DNA of 57,147 nt from Pseudomonadota bacterium (GCA_021792555.1 JAJYUL010000021.1:1-57147), one strand, 5' to 3'; positions 8,853 to 18,509 are shown, counted from the stretch's first letter. Made by a program: numbers and translations. The notes: a model not told the origin generated them from the letters alone.

Positions 8853-10440
8853 TGGCGCGCGCGAGCGCGGCGAGCCCGCCGCGCAGAGAGAACACGTGCG
8901 CATGCCCGCGCGCGCGCAGCTCGTGTGCCGCCGCCAGGCTGCGCACGCCGGCGGCGCACACCAGCAGGCATCGCTGCGCGGGCGGCGGCTGCGCGCCGTA
9001 GAGCAGCTGCGCCATGGGGATCGCGCTGACGGCTCGGCCGGGGGCCGGGTCGCGCGAGCACTCCGCCGGCTCGCGGATGTCGATGACGACGAAGCCCGCC
9101 TCGAGCGCCGCCTCGAGGGAATCGAATTCCACTTCCACGCTCGCCCCGCTCACGCCCTCGCTGTGCGGTGCGCCGCGCCGGGTATGCTCCGGGCAGTCGG
9201 GCGCGCGCCGGGCGCGCAGGCGCGTCACGTTCAGGGTCAGCAGGTCCACCATCAGCAGCGCGTCGGTCAGCTGTCCGGGCAGGTCGAGCAGCACCTTCAG
9301 CGCCTCGAGCGCCTGCAGGGTGCCGAGTACGCCGGGAACCGGTCCGAGCACGCCGGCCTCGGCGCATGCGCCGACCAGTCCATCGCGGGCCGTCTCCGGC
9401 CAGACGCAGCGCAGGCAGGGACCGTGTCCCGGCCGGACGACCTGCAGCTGGCCTTCGTACTGATAGACGCTGGCGAAGATCGCCGGCTGGCCCGAGGCGA
9501 CGCATGCGTCGTTCAGCGCCAGCTTGCTGGCGATGGTATCGGTGCAGTCGAGAATCACGTCGTAGCCGGCAATGAGGCTGGGCGCGTTGCGCGCATCGAG
9601 CCGTGTCGGGTGGATCTGCACATCGAGCGTCGGGTTGAGCGCGCGCAGCCGCTCGGCGGCGAGCTCGACCTTGGGCCGTCCGGTTTCCGAGAGCGCATAG
9701 AGGGGCTGACGGTGCAGGTTGGAGGCCTCGAGCACATCGGCATCCACCAGACCCAGCCGGCCGATGCCGGCGGCGGCCAGATAGCTCATCGCCGGCACCC
9801 CGAGCCCACCGCAGCCCACAATCAGCACCGCGGCGCGCGCAAGGCGGGCCTGCCCGGCTGCGCCGACTTCCGGGAGCACGATCTGCCGTGAATAATCCGG
9901 ATCCGCTACGGCGCGCGCCGCCGGCTCCTGATGGGCGGCATGCCCGTGCTGGTGCCCGTGGTCGTGCCCGCGCGCCGATGCCTGAGTCTCGGCGGCCCTG
10001 AGCGCTTCGGGGGGCGCCGCGCAGCGTTCGCAGTTCACCCAGCCGGAGTCGCCCTCGAGATAGTGCTCTTTTTTCCAGATCGGGACGCGGTGCTTGACCG
10101 CGTCGATGATGTACCGGCAGGCGAGGAAGGCCTCGTGCCGGTGGCGTGCGGACACGCCCACCCACACCGCGGTTTCCCCGATCTCGAGCGCACCGAGGCG
10201 ATGCACGCAGGCGGCCCGCTCGATCCCGAAGCGTTCGATCGCCTCACTGACGATCCGCTCGCCTTCCTTGACCGCGAGCGCTTCGAACGCCTCGTATTCC
10301 AGGCGCCGCACGCGCCGGCCTTCGTTGTGCTCGCGCACCCAGCCCTCGAAGCTGGCGTAGCCGCCGGCGGCCGGACTCTCCAGCGCGGCGCGCAGCGCCG
10401 CGGGCTCGAGAGGCTCTTTGCTGAAGCGGAAGGGTGTCAT
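8842..10440 (-). CDS. moaE: Fusion MoaE + MoeB-type E1 + rhodanese, molybdopterin synthase module
   Basis: 532-residue three-domain fusion. Residues 1-135 are MoaE, the catalytic subunit of molybdopterin synthase, with the RHRHEAF and [10 protein letters not shown] active-site region (Lys123/124). Residues 155-175 form a His-rich linker containing [10 protein letters not shown]. Residues 183-415 are a MoeB/ThiF adenylyltransferase: GCGGLG at 209-214, SNLHRQ at 240-245, the D-C-T-D segment near 300, and zinc ligands CLRC (342-345) with C416 and possibly H419 in place of the usual second CxxC. Residues 435-532 are a rhodanese domain with the active loop CAAGVRS (Cys495). It should adenylate and sulfurate MoaD, then use it to make molybdopterin. 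It is last in the Moco operon, 57 bases after mobA-moaD. Confidence 0.93.
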   Translation of the reverse strand: MTPFRFSKEPLEPAALRAALESPAAGGYASFEGWVREHNEGRRVRRLEYEAFEALAVKEGERIVSEAIERFGIERAACVHRLGALEIGETAVWVGVSARHRHEAFLACRYIIDAVKHRVPIWKKEHYLEGDSGWVNCERCAAPPEALRAAETQASARGHDHGHQHGHAAHQEPAARAVADPDYSRQIVLPEVGAAGQARLARAAVLIVGCGGLGVPAMSYLAAAGIGRLGLVDADVLEASNLHRQPLYALSETGRPKVELAAERLRALNPTLDVQIHPTRLDARNAPSLIAGYDVILDCTDTIASKLALNDACVASGQPAIFASVYQYEGQLQVVRPGHGPCLRCVWPETARDGLVGACAEAGVLGPVPGVLGTLQALEALKVLLDLPGQLTDALLMVDLLTLNVTRLRARRAPDCPEHTRRGAPHSEGVSGASVEVEFDSLEAALEAGFVVIDIREPAECSRDPAPGRAVSAIPMAQLLYGAQPPPAQRCLLVCAAGVRSLAAAHELRARGHAHVFSLRGGLAALARATTA

Positions 10441-10497
10441 GTCGTTACATCAACTTCCCGGCATGTCTGCGCGGTGGCGCATGGGGCTGATGCGAAC

Positions 10498-11355
10498 CTA
10501 CCCGCCGGCCACCGGCGGGATGAACACCACGGTGTCGCCGTCGGCGAGCGGCGCGGACCACTCGGCGAACTCGGCATTCACCGCCACGCGCAGCAGCTCC
10601 GGCGGGAGGCTGAAGGGGTGGCGCTGGTTCAGTTCGTGATACAGCTCGCGCGCCGTGGCGGCGGTGGTCTGCAGCGACTCGTTGCTGCGTCCGGCCTGCT
10701 CGCGCAGCAGCGCGTAATACTGCACCGAGACCTGCTTGGCCGCCGCGCGGCGGGGCGTGTGCAGCGCGGCGGCGGCCTGCTGGAACTCCTCCGGCGTGTT
10801 GACGTTCTCGAGCGCGCCCGGCTCGGGCTGATCGAGCAGCTCGGTGTCGGCGCCGATCAGGAACTTGCGCGGGCAGAGCCGTCCGGCCGCCGCCGCGGCC
10901 GCGAGCGGGGCATGGCTCGCCGGCTCGTAGATGGCGCACAGCGGCTCGGGCAGTCCGTCCCGGCTCGAGCGGTAGGCGGTGGCCGCGCGCTGCGGGGCGC
11001 GCGAGGCGATCAGCTGATCGAGCGTGCGCCCGTCGAGAAACGGCAGATCGCAGGCGAGCACGAGCCAGGCGGCGTGCGGGTGGCTCGACTGTGCGGCGAG
11101 GATGCCGCCGGCGGGGCCGAGATCCTCTTGTGTATCGACGATCAGCGCATGACGGGCCCGCAACGGATCATCGCGCTGCTCGGCGCGCACCGAAACGAAG
11201 GCGCGCTCCACTCGGCCCTCGAGCAGCGCGAGCGTGCGCTCGATCTGGTTCATACCGTGGTAGTCGAGCGCGGCTTTGTCGCGTTGCATGCGGCGGCTGC
11301 GTCCGCCCGCGAGCACCAGGCCGTACAGCGGCGCAACGCCGCTCCTGATCGTCAT
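10498..11355 (-). CDS. mobA: Fusion MobA (Moco guanylyltransferase) + MoaD (sulfur carrier)
   Basis: 285 residues from ATG 11355, supported by GGGGA upstream and a four-base ATGA overlap with moaC. Residues 10-195 are Mob[14 protein letters not shown] nucleotide-binding loop at 15-27, [17 protein letters not shown] and the NVNTPEE segment typical of guanylyltransferases, which attach GMP to molybdopterin. Residues 208-285 are a ubiquitin-fold MoaD ending in the free di-glycine AGG that must be adenylated and thiocarboxylated by MoeB. Keeping MoaD at the very C-terminus preserves this tail. The partner activities MoaE and MoeB are in the next gene. Confidence 0.92.
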   Translation of the reverse strand: MTIRSGVAPLYGLVLAGGRSRRMQRDKAALDYHGMNQIERTLALLEGRVERAFVSVRAEQRDDPLRARHALIVDTQEDLGPAGGILAAQSSHPHAAWLVLACDLPFLDGRTLDQLIASRAPQRAATAYRSSRDGLPEPLCAIYEPASHAPLAAAAAAGRLCPRKFLIGADTELLDQPEPGALENVNTPEEFQQAAAALHTPRRAAAKQVSVQYYALLREQAGRSNESLQTTAATARELYHELNQRHPFSLPPELLRVAVNAEFAEWSAPLADGDTVVFIPPVAGG

Positions 11356-11858
11356 GTGCGTGTCCCCTTGCGCCGCGCGGCGCGCCGGTAGGTGTGCTTG
11401 CCGCCGGATTTCGCCAGCAGCCGCACGCTCTCGATCTCGATCTCGTGCGAGAGCGCCTTGCACATATCGTAGATCGTCAGGGCCGCGACCGAAGCGCCGG
11501 TGAGCGCCTCCATCTCGACGCCCGTGCGATGGTGCACCGCCACGCGGCAGCGTATGCGGATCTGCCCGCCCGCCTGCTGTTCGATCTCGACCGAGCAGTG
11601 CTCGAGTCCGAGCGGGTGACAGAAGGGGATGAGCTCGTGCGTGCGCTTGGCCGCCATCACGCCGGCGATGATCGCCGTGTCGAATACCGGACCCTTGCGG
11701 GTGCGATGACCGCTGCGGCGCAGTTCGGCGGCGACCGGACGCGGCAGTTTCACGCGCGCTTCGGCGGTCGCCTCGCGCAGCGTTACCTCCTTGGCGCCCA
11801 CATCCACCATAGCCGGGCGGTCGTTCCGATCGAGATGGGACAGTCTGCTCGGCGCCAT
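11352..11858 (-). CDS. moaC: Cyclic pyranopterin monophosphate synthase
   Basis: Converts the MoaA product (3',8-cyclo-7,8-dihydro-GTP) to cyclic pyranopterin monophosphate. 168 residues, normal length. Visible family marks are [20 protein letters not shown] at the start, the [13 protein letters not shown] active-site loop, [20 protein letters not shown] and the KSGGK segment near the end. The start shares one base with the moaA stop (TGATG) and its own stop overlaps the mobA-moaD start, so it is tightly coupled inside the Moco operon. Confidence 0.96.
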   Translation of the reverse strand: MAPSRLSHLDRNDRPAMVDVGAKEVTLREATAEARVKLPRPVAAELRRSGHRTRKGPVFDTAIIAGVMAAKRTHELIPFCHPLGLEHCSVEIEQQAGGQIRIRCRVAVHHRTGVEMEALTGASVAALTIYDMCKALSHEIEIESVRLLAKSGGKHTYRRAARRKGTRT

Positions 11859-12907
11859 CAGCCACCAATGTAGAACATTTCAACCTTGCGCGCGCCCTCG
11901 GCGGCGCGCGCCTCCTGGCGCTGCTCGCTGTAGTTGTCCGCGCGGGCGCGCCAGAGCGCGCGCAGCGCATCGAGCAGATCCTCGTCGCTCGCGCCGCTGC
12001 GCAGCCGGTCGCGCAGCGGCATGCCTTGCGTGGCGAACAGGCACGTGTACAGCACGCCGTCGGAGGACAGCCGCGCTCGGGTGCAGTCCCCGCAGAACGG
12101 CTGGGTGACCGACGAGATGAATCCCACCTCGCCTGCCCCGTCGGTGAAGCCATAGCGTTCGGCCACTTCGCCGCGGTAGGCCGGCTGCAGCGGCTCGAGC
12201 GGCCAGCGCGCCCCGATGCGTGCGAGCAGCTCGCGCGAGGGAACCACGGCGTCGCGTCGCCAGTGATTGCGGTTGCCGACGTCCATGTATTCGATGAACC
12301 GTACGATCACGCCGGTGCCCCGGAACCGCTCGAGGAGATCGAGCACCGTGTGGTCGTTCACCCCGCGCTGCACCACCGCATTGACCTTGATCGGGCCGAG
12401 GCCCGCGCGCGCGGCCTGCTCGATGCCGGCGAGCGCCTCCTCCAGGCCGCCGAACCCCCCGCTCATGCGCATGAACACCTGCGGGTCGAGACTGTCCAGG
12501 CTGACCGTGACGCGCTGCAGTCCGGCGGCGCGCAGCTCGAACGCATACTTGGCGAGCAGCGTGCCGTTGGTGGTCAGCGCCACGTCCTCGATGCCCTCGA
12601 TCGCCGTGAGGTCGCCGATCAGATCGGTGAGGTTCGGTCGCAGCAGCGGCTCCCCGCCCGTCAGGCGCAGCTTGCGCACGCCGAGGCGCACCAGCAGCCG
12701 CGCCAGTCGTACGATCTCATCGAACGAGAGCCGCTCGCGCGAGCCGAGAAAGCGGTAGGTCTCGTGGAAGGTCTCCCGCGGCATGCAATACGGGCAGCGG
12801 AAGTTGCAGCGGTCCATGACCGAGATGCGCAGATCGTGCAGCATCCGGCCGCGCCGGTCGCGCAATCCGCCCGGCGCGCGCGCGGTGAGGGCGTCGCGTA
12901 CACTCAT
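11858..12907 (-). CDS. moaA: GTP 3',8-cyclase (radical SAM)
   Basis: First step of Moco synthesis, a radical SAM cyclisation of GTP. 349 residues from ATG 12907; a longer open frame runs upstream through moeA in another phase and is spurious. The N-terminal cluster motif is Cys34-x3-Cys38-x2-Cys41 (RCNFRCPYC) and the second cluster ligands lie in [16 protein letters not shown] plus [13 protein letters not shown] and the terminal IGG are also as expected. It sits 50 bases after moeA and overlaps moaC by one base. Confidence 0.96.
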   Translation of the reverse strand: MSVRDALTARAPGGLRDRRGRMLHDLRISVMDRCNFRCPYCMPRETFHETYRFLGSRERLSFDEIVRLARLLVRLGVRKLRLTGGEPLLRPNLTDLIGDLTAIEGIEDVALTTNGTLLAKYAFELRAAGLQRVTVSLDSLDPQVFMRMSGGFGGLEEALAGIEQAARAGLGPIKVNAVVQRGVNDHTVLDLLERFRGTGVIVRFIEYMDVGNRNHWRRDAVVPSRELLARIGARWPLEPLQPAYRGEVAERYGFTDGAGEVGFISSVTQPFCGDCTRARLSSDGVLYTCLFATQGMPLRDRLRSGASDEDLLDALRALWRARADNYSEQRQEARAAEGARKVEMFYIGG

Positions 12908-12957
12908 TAGAAGATCTTTATCATTCGCGGGGACGGAATGCCATCCCCCGGCCGGGG

Positions 12958-14157
12958 CTACCAACGGTACAGCGGCGCCACGAATCCGGCCGGGTAGGTG
13001 TTCGGCCCGGGCGGCAGTTCCACGAACCCGTCGGTACCCACGAGCGCCGTGAAGTCCCCCGAGCCCTGCGTCGGCCTCGGCATGGCGCGGCAGCAGCCCT
13101 GCTCGTCGGTGACGAGCTGCACCGGCAGAAAGAACGTGAGCGCTGGCGTCACGGTGAAAGGCTCCCCGAGCGCAATCCGCTGCGGCGGCGCGCGGGTGTG
13201 GCCCTGAGCGGCCGCCAGTGCCGGCAGCACATAGCGCGAGACGCACACCGCCGTGGAGACGGGATTGCCGGGCAGGGCCAGCACGGCGGCACCCGTGGGC
13301 GCGACGCCGAACCATAACGGCTTGCCGGGGCGCTGCGCCACCTTGTGGAAGACGCAGCGCACCCCGAGCGCATCGAGCGCCTGGGGCACCAGATCGAGCC
13401 GGCCCATGGACACCCCGCCGCTCAGCACCAGCACGTCGTGGGTCTCCAAGTGGAATTTCAGCCGCGCGTGCAGCTCGGCGGCATCGTCGCGGATGTGCTC
13501 GGTGGCGATGCGCTGATAGCCGTGCAGCCGCAGCGCCGCGGCGATCGCATAGGCGTTCGAGCGGCGCACCTGGTGAGCAAGGATCGGCTCGCCGGGCTCG
13601 ATCAGCTCGTTGCCGGTGGAGATGACCGCCAGCATCGGCTGGCTGGCAACCTGGACCCGCGCCTTGCCCGCCGCAGCGGCCACCGCGATCTGCGGCGGGC
13701 CCAAGCGCATTCCGGCGGTGAGCAGCAACGCGCCCTGGCGGGCATCCGTGCCGCGCCGGTGCACGTTCTGTCCGGGCCGCACTTCGAGGCCCTCGCGCAG
13801 ACTCGCGATCCCATCGGCCAGCGTGATCTGCTCGATGGGGATCACGCAGTCGCAGCCTGCCGGCAGGGGCGTCCCGGTCATCACCTCGATGCATCCCTGC
13901 CCCGATGCGAGCGTCAGCGGCGCATCGCCGGCCGCCTGGCTCGCCTGAACCGCAAAGCGCCGCGTGCCGCGGCTCACCGCGGCGCTGTCGAGCGCGATCC
14001 CGTCCATGGTGACCCGGTCGAAGGGCGGCTGATCGCGCTCGGCCTGGATGTCCTCGCGCAGCACCGCTCCGGCGCACTGCAGCAGCGGCAGCGAGACCGT
14101 CGGCAGGCACGTCAGATGCCGTCCGATCAGCTCATCCGCCTGCCCCGGAGCGATCAT
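12958..14157 (-). CDS. moeA: Molybdopterin molybdotransferase
   Basis: Inserts molybdate into adenylated molybdopterin. 399 residues with the four-domain MoeA pattern: PPFDRVTMDGIAL near 43-56, EVMTGTPLPAGCDCVIP, ISTGNEL, SGGVSMGRLD and the LPGNPVS loop, then the small C-terminal barrel. It is the first recognisable Moco gene of the operon, 21 bases after the stop of a small exported protein gene that may be co-transcribed. No MogA-type adenylyltransferase is present in the window, so that step must be encoded elsewhere. Confidence 0.95.
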   Translation of the reverse strand: MIAPGQADELIGRHLTCLPTVSLPLLQCAGAVLREDIQAERDQPPFDRVTMDGIALDSAAVSRGTRRFAVQASQAAGDAPLTLASGQGCIEVMTGTPLPAGCDCVIPIEQITLADGIASLREGLEVRPGQNVHRRGTDARQGALLLTAGMRLGPPQIAVAAAAGKARVQVASQPMLAVISTGNELIEPGEPILAHQVRRSNAYAIAAALRLHGYQRIATEHIRDDAAELHARLKFHLETHDVLVLSGGVSMGRLDLVPQALDALGVRCVFHKVAQRPGKPLWFGVAPTGAAVLALPGNPVSTAVCVSRYVLPALAAAQGHTRAPPQRIALGEPFTVTPALTFFLPVQLVTDEQGCCRAMPRPTQGSGDFTALVGTDGFVELPPGPNTYPAGFVAPLYRW

Positions 14158-14178
14158 GGTGCCTCCGTCCCGCGCGTC

Positions 14179-14553
14179 CTAGTTGCTCTTGGTGGCGTGC
14201 TTCTTCTTGTAGATACGCACCTGGGCGTTGAACTCGCTGGCGATGCTCTTGAGCTGATCGATGGCCGCGTTGTGGCGCTTGATCTCCATCGTCTCGAGCG
14301 CGGCGATCTGCTTCTTGCTGAGTTTCATCGCATCCTTGGCGATGGCCGCATCGCTCTGCTTCTTGATGCAGGCGAGGTAGGACATCATCTGGTTATTGTA
14401 GGTCTTGACGCTCTTCTGTGCGCTCAGCATCTGCGCGAGCGTCGCGACGTTGCCGTCCGGAAGATGCGTCGGCGCGGGCGGGTACATGCAGGCGGCATAA
14501 GCGGGGGCGAGAGCGAGCGAGGCGAGAGCCGCCGCGGCGAACAATGATTTCAT
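14179..14553 (-). CDS. Small exported coiled-coil protein of unknown function
   Basis: 124 residues from ATG 14553 with AGAGGG upstream. A clean signal peptide (MKSLFAAAALASLALAPAYA) is followed by a mature part of about 100 residues containing two Cys (in AACMYP and YLACIKK), a helical Lys/Ala/Glu-rich core and a Lys-rich end (YKKKHATKSN). Probably periplasmic. It lies 21 bases ahead of moeA and just after the degraded dehalogenase gene. No family is recognised; the two Cys could form a disulfide. Confidence 0.8.
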   Translation of the reverse strand: MKSLFAAAALASLALAPAYAACMYPPAPTHLPDGNVATLAQMLSAQKSVKTYNNQMMSYLACIKKQSDAAIAKDAMKLSKKQIAALETMEIKRHNAAIDQLKSIASEFNAQVRIYKKKHATKSN

Positions 14554-14697
14554 GAGAGACCCTCTGGATGGACAGCCCCCAATCTTAAAGGTGGGGCTTG
14601 ATCCGGGCCACTGGCGTTTGCGCTTCTTGAGGTGACCCGCCCGTCCCGGTGCGCAGGTGGGATGCAGCCCGGGCGGCGGGGGGGCAAACCGGGGGGT

Positions 14698-15370
14698 AAG
14701 CAGGGCGGGGAGCTCCGCCAGAGTGCGTATTCCCCGGTCCGGCTGTCCGGGCAGCCGTTCGCGCCGCTGGCCGTACCGGTTGCACCAGACCACGCGCATG
14801 CCGAACGCCGAGGCGGTCTGGGCGTCCCAGGCATTCGAGGACTGGAACGAGACCTGCTCGGCGCGCAAGCCGCGCTGGCGCAACGCGTACTCGTACACGC
14901 TCGGGTGAGTCTTGTACTGCCGCACGGCATCGGCCGAGAGGACCGCATCGAGCAGCCCGCCGATTCCCGCGGCGCGCACCGCCGCGTCCAGCATCGTGGG
15001 CGACCCCTTTTGACACGATGGCGGCGAGGAAGTCCCGGTCCCGCAGCTGCCCCAGCACCTGCGGCACCTCGGGAAACGCCGCGAGCGTCAGGCAGAGCTC
15101 CATCAGGCGGGCGCGCAGTGCGGGCGAGCCGATCCCGAGGCTCTCGAGCGTGAAGTCCAACGCGTCGCCGGTGACCTGCCAGAAGTCCGTGTACCGGCCC
15201 TACAGTGCACGCAGCCCGCTGTACTGCAGCTGCTTGTCGCGCCACAGGCGGGTCAGCGGGCCGCGCAGGTGTGCGGGTACCCGCGGGCACTGCGCAGCGG
15301 GTGAGGCGAAATCAAACAGTGTGCCGTAGGCGTCGAATACGCAGGCCTTGACGGCGTTAATCGGTTCCAT
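14698..15370 (-). pseudogene. Type II haloacid dehalogenase, broken by a stop and a frameshift
   Basis: Three adjoining fragments together spell a type II (S)-2-haloacid dehalogenase of the HAD superfamily. The first, from ATG 15370, carries the nucleophile motif VFDAYGTLFD and ends at an in-frame TAG (15200-15202) just after LQYSGLRAL, where relatives continue. The second resumes in the same frame (DFWQVTGDALDFTLESLGIG through VSKG). A frameshift near 15005, in a run of C and T, moves to a third frame with THPSVYEYAL and SSNAWDAQTASAFGMRVVWCNR. The two lesions make activity very unlikely unless they are assembly errors. Confidence 0.85.
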
Positions 15371-15544
15371 GCGTGCAGACTTCGAGTCAATCATGCCGCG
15401 CCGGCCGCTGCGGCCGCCAACGGTGGGCAGCCACGTGCAATGCGGCCCAAGGTGCAGCAGCGGTCCCGGACGATACACCGGGATGCCATCACGCGGGGGC
15501 CGCCATGGCGCGGCGCGCGGTATCTGCGCAAGGTCGCCGCCTGA

Positions 15545-15550
15545 TAGAAT
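15545..15550 (+). promoter_or_regulatory. Candidate -10 box of the tRNA-Arg gene
   Basis: TAGAAT lies 11 bases before the mature tRNA 5' end, the right place for a sigma-70 -10 element. No good -35 hexamer is seen 17 bases upstream. Confidence 0.5.
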
Positions 15551-15561
15551 GCCGCTGCCGC

Positions 15562-15638
15562 GCGCCCGTAGCTCAGTTGGATAGAGTACCTGGCTTCGAA
15601 CCAGGTGGTCGGGGGTTCGAATCCCTCCGGGCGCGCCA
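15562..15638 (+). tRNA. tRNA-Arg (anticodon TCG)
   Basis: A 77-base cloverleaf: acceptor GCGCCCG pairs with CGGGCGC, the D arm contains GCTCAGTTGGATAGAGT, the anticodon stem CCTGG/CCAGG encloses loop CTTCGAA with anticodon TCG, and the T arm is GGGGGTTCGAATCCCTC. The 3' CCA is encoded. It should read CGA and, by wobble, other CGN arginine codons. No integrase or duplicated 3' end is seen next to it. Confidence 0.97.
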
Positions 15639-15714
15639 TCGCGCGACGCTCGCCTTCTGGCCCACCGTGCGGGCCCATGAGCGGGGCGGCTCGTGTCCTT
15701 CTGATTTCGCCGGC

Positions 15715-16686
15715 CTATCGGCGGCCGCGGTGGCCTGGGACCCTGCGCCGCGCGAACAGTACGGCGATGGCGCAGGAGGCGAGGCGGCTGCGGGCGTCAT
15801 CGGCGCGGCTGGTCAGCATGATCGGCACGCGCGCCCCGAGCACGATGCCGGCCAGTTGCGCGCCGGCCAGATACTCCAGCTGTTTGGCCAGCATGTTGCC
15901 GGCCTCGAGGTCGGGTACGACGAACACGTCGGCTCGCCCGGCCACGCCGGAAGTGATCGCTTTGGTGGCCGCCGCGGCCCGCGAGACGGCGTTGTCGAAC
16001 GCGAGCGGACCGTCGAGGAGGCCGCCGGTGATCTGGCCGCGGTCGGCCATCTTGCACAGCGCGGCAGCGTCCAGCGTGGATTTGATCTTCGGCGTGACCA
16101 GCTCGACGGCCGAGAGAATCGCCACCCGCGGGGTGCGCACACCCAGCGCCTGAGCCAGATCGATCGCGTTCTGCACGATGTCGCGCTTGTCCTCGAGCGA
16201 GGGGTAGATGTTCACAGCGGCATCGGTGATGAACAGCAGGCGCGGATAGTGCGGTGCGTCGATTGCGAACACGTGGCTGATGCGCCGTTCGGTGCGCAGA
16301 CCGTTGTCGGGATCGACCACGGAGTGCATCACCTCATCGGTATGCAGCGCGCCTTTCATGATGGCGTCCACCTCGCCGCGCCGCGCCATCTGCACTGCCC
16401 GGGCGGCGGCCGCGTGGCTGTGCTCGGTGGCCTCGATGGTGTGGTCCGCCAGCTCGATATGTGCGGCGCGCGCCGCCGCGCGGATGCGGTTCGCCGGGCC
16501 GACCAGCACCGGGGTGATCAGGCCGGCGCGTTCAGCCTCGATGGCCCCGAGCAGCGAGACGGTATCGACGGGATGCACCACCGCGGTGCGCAGCGGAGCG
16601 TGCCGGCGGGCGGCGGCCACGAGCTCATCGAGTCGGCGGGCTGTCCCGGCGGCGGAGTGGGAGCGGGTTCGGGGCGGGTGGTTCAT
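15715..16686 (-). CDS. Phosphate acetyl/butyryltransferase family enzyme
   Basis: 323 residues from ATG 16686, resembling the phosphotransacetylase/phosphotransbutyrylase fold, the C-terminal part of the so-called bifunctional enoyl-CoA hydratase/phosphate acetyltransferases. Typical segments are TPVLVGPANRIR, GEVDAIMKGALHTDE, RRISHVFAID, LLFITDAAVNIYPSLEDK, GGLLDGPLAFDNAVS and DVFVVPDLEAGNMLAKQL. It would interconvert acyl-CoA and acyl phosphate. No acyl kinase is nearby. The start overlaps the stop of the GT39-like gene by ATGA, so the two are translated together even though no functional link is obvious. Confidence 0.85.
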   Translation of the reverse strand: MNHPPRTRSHSAAGTARRLDELVAAARRHAPLRTAVVHPVDTVSLLGAIEAERAGLITPVLVGPANRIRAAARAAHIELADHTIEATEHSHAAAARAVQMARRGEVDAIMKGALHTDEVMHSVVDPDNGLRTERRISHVFAIDAPHYPRLLFITDAAVNIYPSLEDKRDIVQNAIDLAQALGVRTPRVAILSAVELVTPKIKSTLDAAALCKMADRGQITGGLLDGPLAFDNAVSRAAAATKAITSGVAGRADVFVVPDLEAGNMLAKQLEYLAGAQLAGIVLGARVPIMLTSRADDARSRLASCAIAVLFARRRVPGHRGRR

Positions 16687-18509
16687 CGTTTTGGCCGTGC
16701 AATGGCGCGCGCGCGGCCGACGGTGCCGGCAGCCGCGTCCCCGGGCGGCGCGAGCAGCGCGTAGCGCCGGCCCTGGGGGAGATGATACCGGTGCGCGATC
16801 AGCGCGGCACCGGTGGCCTGCAGTCGGCCGGCCTCGCCATCCCCCGGCGCGCGCCACAGTCGCAGCTCCCGCAGCAGCGGGGTGAACGGGCCGTCGGCAT
16901 GGCCGGGCAGCAGCACGAGCACGCGGGCCCGCGGTCCGTGCGCGGCGAACCAGCCGCTGACGGCCGGACCTGCATCGCGCGCGGGCACATCGAGCCGCGT
17001 GAAGCGTGTCAGCAATCCGCGATCGAGCATCGCGACCGTGGTTTCGTCCGGGTTCAGCAGCGCCAGGGGCTGATGCAATGTCTGGGCGTGGATGCGTCGC
17101 GCCAGTGCGGACAGGTCCTGCCAGCGATCGATCATGGGGAAGACGGCGAGCGCGCTGAGGCAGAAGGCGGCCGCATAGGCCCAATAGGTCCACCCGAAGC
17201 TCTCGATGATCCGACCGCTGCGCTGCAGTTGCGCGCTGTGCCTCAGCGCCAGCGCCGTCACGGTCAGCACTGCGGCGGCGAGCCCGAGAGCGGCGAGCGC
17301 GCGCGGGGGGGCGCACCAGTAAATGGCCGCTACGGCGATGGCGGTGGCTGCGAACACAGTGCTGATGAGGGCGACTGTCCAGCGGGTCCAGCGCAGCGCC
17401 GCGAGTGGCGTCCCGGCAAACCGCTGCGCTTCGCTCGCCCAGAGCGCGATCAGCAGGCTGAAGCCCAGGAGCGCCGGCGCCGCATAGACGTCCCGCGCCG
17501 TGGCTGCCAGGGACAGCAGCACGAGCCACGGGAGTGATGCGCACACCGCGAAGCGCCAGCGCGTGCCGGGCGCCGCCGGCAGCCGGGCACGGTTCCACGC
17601 CCGCCGCGCGGCCGCCGCTGCGAGCGCGGTCCACGGCAGCAGGTATACCGGCAGCTGCAGGAAATATTTGCCGAAGCTGTTGCGGTGCGCGTTGGCGTAC
17701 TGATAGGCGGGCGGCGCGGTGATCTTCATGAACCGGCCGGCAAGGTTGTACCAGAACATGACACGCAACGCGTGCGCGCCGTGCGCGCTGTGCGCCACCG
17801 CGATCAGCCACGGTCCGATCACGGCCGCCTGCAGCAGAAAGCCGGCATACAGTTCGCCGCGCCTCAGTTCCTGCCAGCGGCGCTCCCAGGCGATGAGCGT
17901 CAGCAGCGTCAGTCCCGGCACCAGCCAGCCGACCGCGCTCTTGGCCATGAAGCCCGCCGCTGCGCCCGCGTGCATGAGCAGATACCCGTACAGCTTGCGG
18001 CGGCCGCGCGGCGCGGTGTAGCCGAGGTACGTTCCGAGGAGCGCCACGGCGCACGCGGCGAGCAGGCAGGCATCCGGCGCGAGCCACATCGACACGCGGA
18101 ACGCGGTGACGGCGCTGCCGGCGACCAGCGCCGCGACGAACGCCCCCGGGGCACCCTCGAGCGCGAAACCGAGTGCTCCCATGGCGAGCGCCAGGATGAG
18201 GGCATACAGGAGGTTCGGCGCGCGCAGCGCGTCGGGGCTGTCGCCGAATGCCCGCACGGCGAGTGCCGCCGCCCAATAGGACAGCGGGGGCTTCTCGAGG
18301 AACGGCCGTCCGGCCAGCTGGGGCAGCACCCAGTGGTGTTGCCACGACATGCGCCAGGCGATGTCCGCGACGCGCGGCTCGTCCGGGGTCCACAGGCCGC
18401 GCAAGAGCGCACCGACCGCCCACAGCGGCGCGAGGGCGAGCAGCACCGGTGCGATCCAGCGACCCGGCCCGGTTTTGGACGACAGCGCGCGCATGCGGAG
18501 GGGGAGCAT
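16683..18509 (-). CDS. GT39/ArnT-like membrane glycosyltransferase
   Basis: About 608 residues from ATG 18509 (another ATG at 18494). The N-terminal part has the first lumenal loop of PMT/ArnT-type enzymes (GLWTPDEPRVADIAWRM, then RPFLEKPPLSYW), with the Asp-Glu pair expected to be catalytic, followed by roughly a dozen hydrophobic helices and a small C-terminal soluble domain. Such enzymes transfer sugars from polyprenyl phosphates to lipid A, proteins or glycans in the inner membrane. The acceptor cannot be told. It overlaps the phosphotransacylase gene downstream and diverges from the ABC ATPase gene. Confidence 0.82.
   Translation of the reverse strand: MLPLRMRALSSKTGPGRWIAPVLLALAPLWAVGALLRGLWTPDEPRVADIAWRMSWQHHWVLPQLAGRPFLEKPPLSYWAAALAVRAFGDSPDALRAPNLLYALILALAMGALGFALEGAPGAFVAALVAGSAVTAFRVSMWLAPDACLLAACAVALLGTYLGYTAPRGRRKLYGYLLMHAGAAAGFMAKSAVGWLVPGLTLLTLIAWERRWQELRRGELYAGFLLQAAVIGPWLIAVAHSAHGAHALRVMFWYNLAGRFMKITAPPAYQYANAHRNSFGKYFLQLPVYLLPWTALAAAAARRAWNRARLPAAPGTRWRFAVCASLPWLVLLSLAATARDVYAAPALLGFSLLIALWASEAQRFAGTPLAALRWTRWTVALISTVFAATAIAVAAIYWCAPPRALAALGLAAAVLTVTALALRHSAQLQRSGRIIESFGWTYWAYAAAFCLSALAVFPMIDRWQDLSALARRIHAQTLHQPLALLNPDETTVAMLDRGLLTRFTRLDVPARDAGPAVSGWFAAHGPRARVLVLLPGHADGPFTPLLRELRLWRAPGDGEAGRLQATGAALIAHRYHLPQGRRYALLAPPGDAAAGTVGRARAIARPKR

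Noticed and set aside
15562-15638. tRNA-Arg as an integration site of a mobile island
   Set aside because: No copy of the tRNA 3' end was noticed downstream in the window and the flanking genes look like core genes.
15391-15678. Minus-strand open frame with MARPEGFEPPTTWFEARYS
   Set aside because: This peptide is the well-known false translation of the antisense of a tRNA gene (tRNA-Arg here) and is often misannotated.
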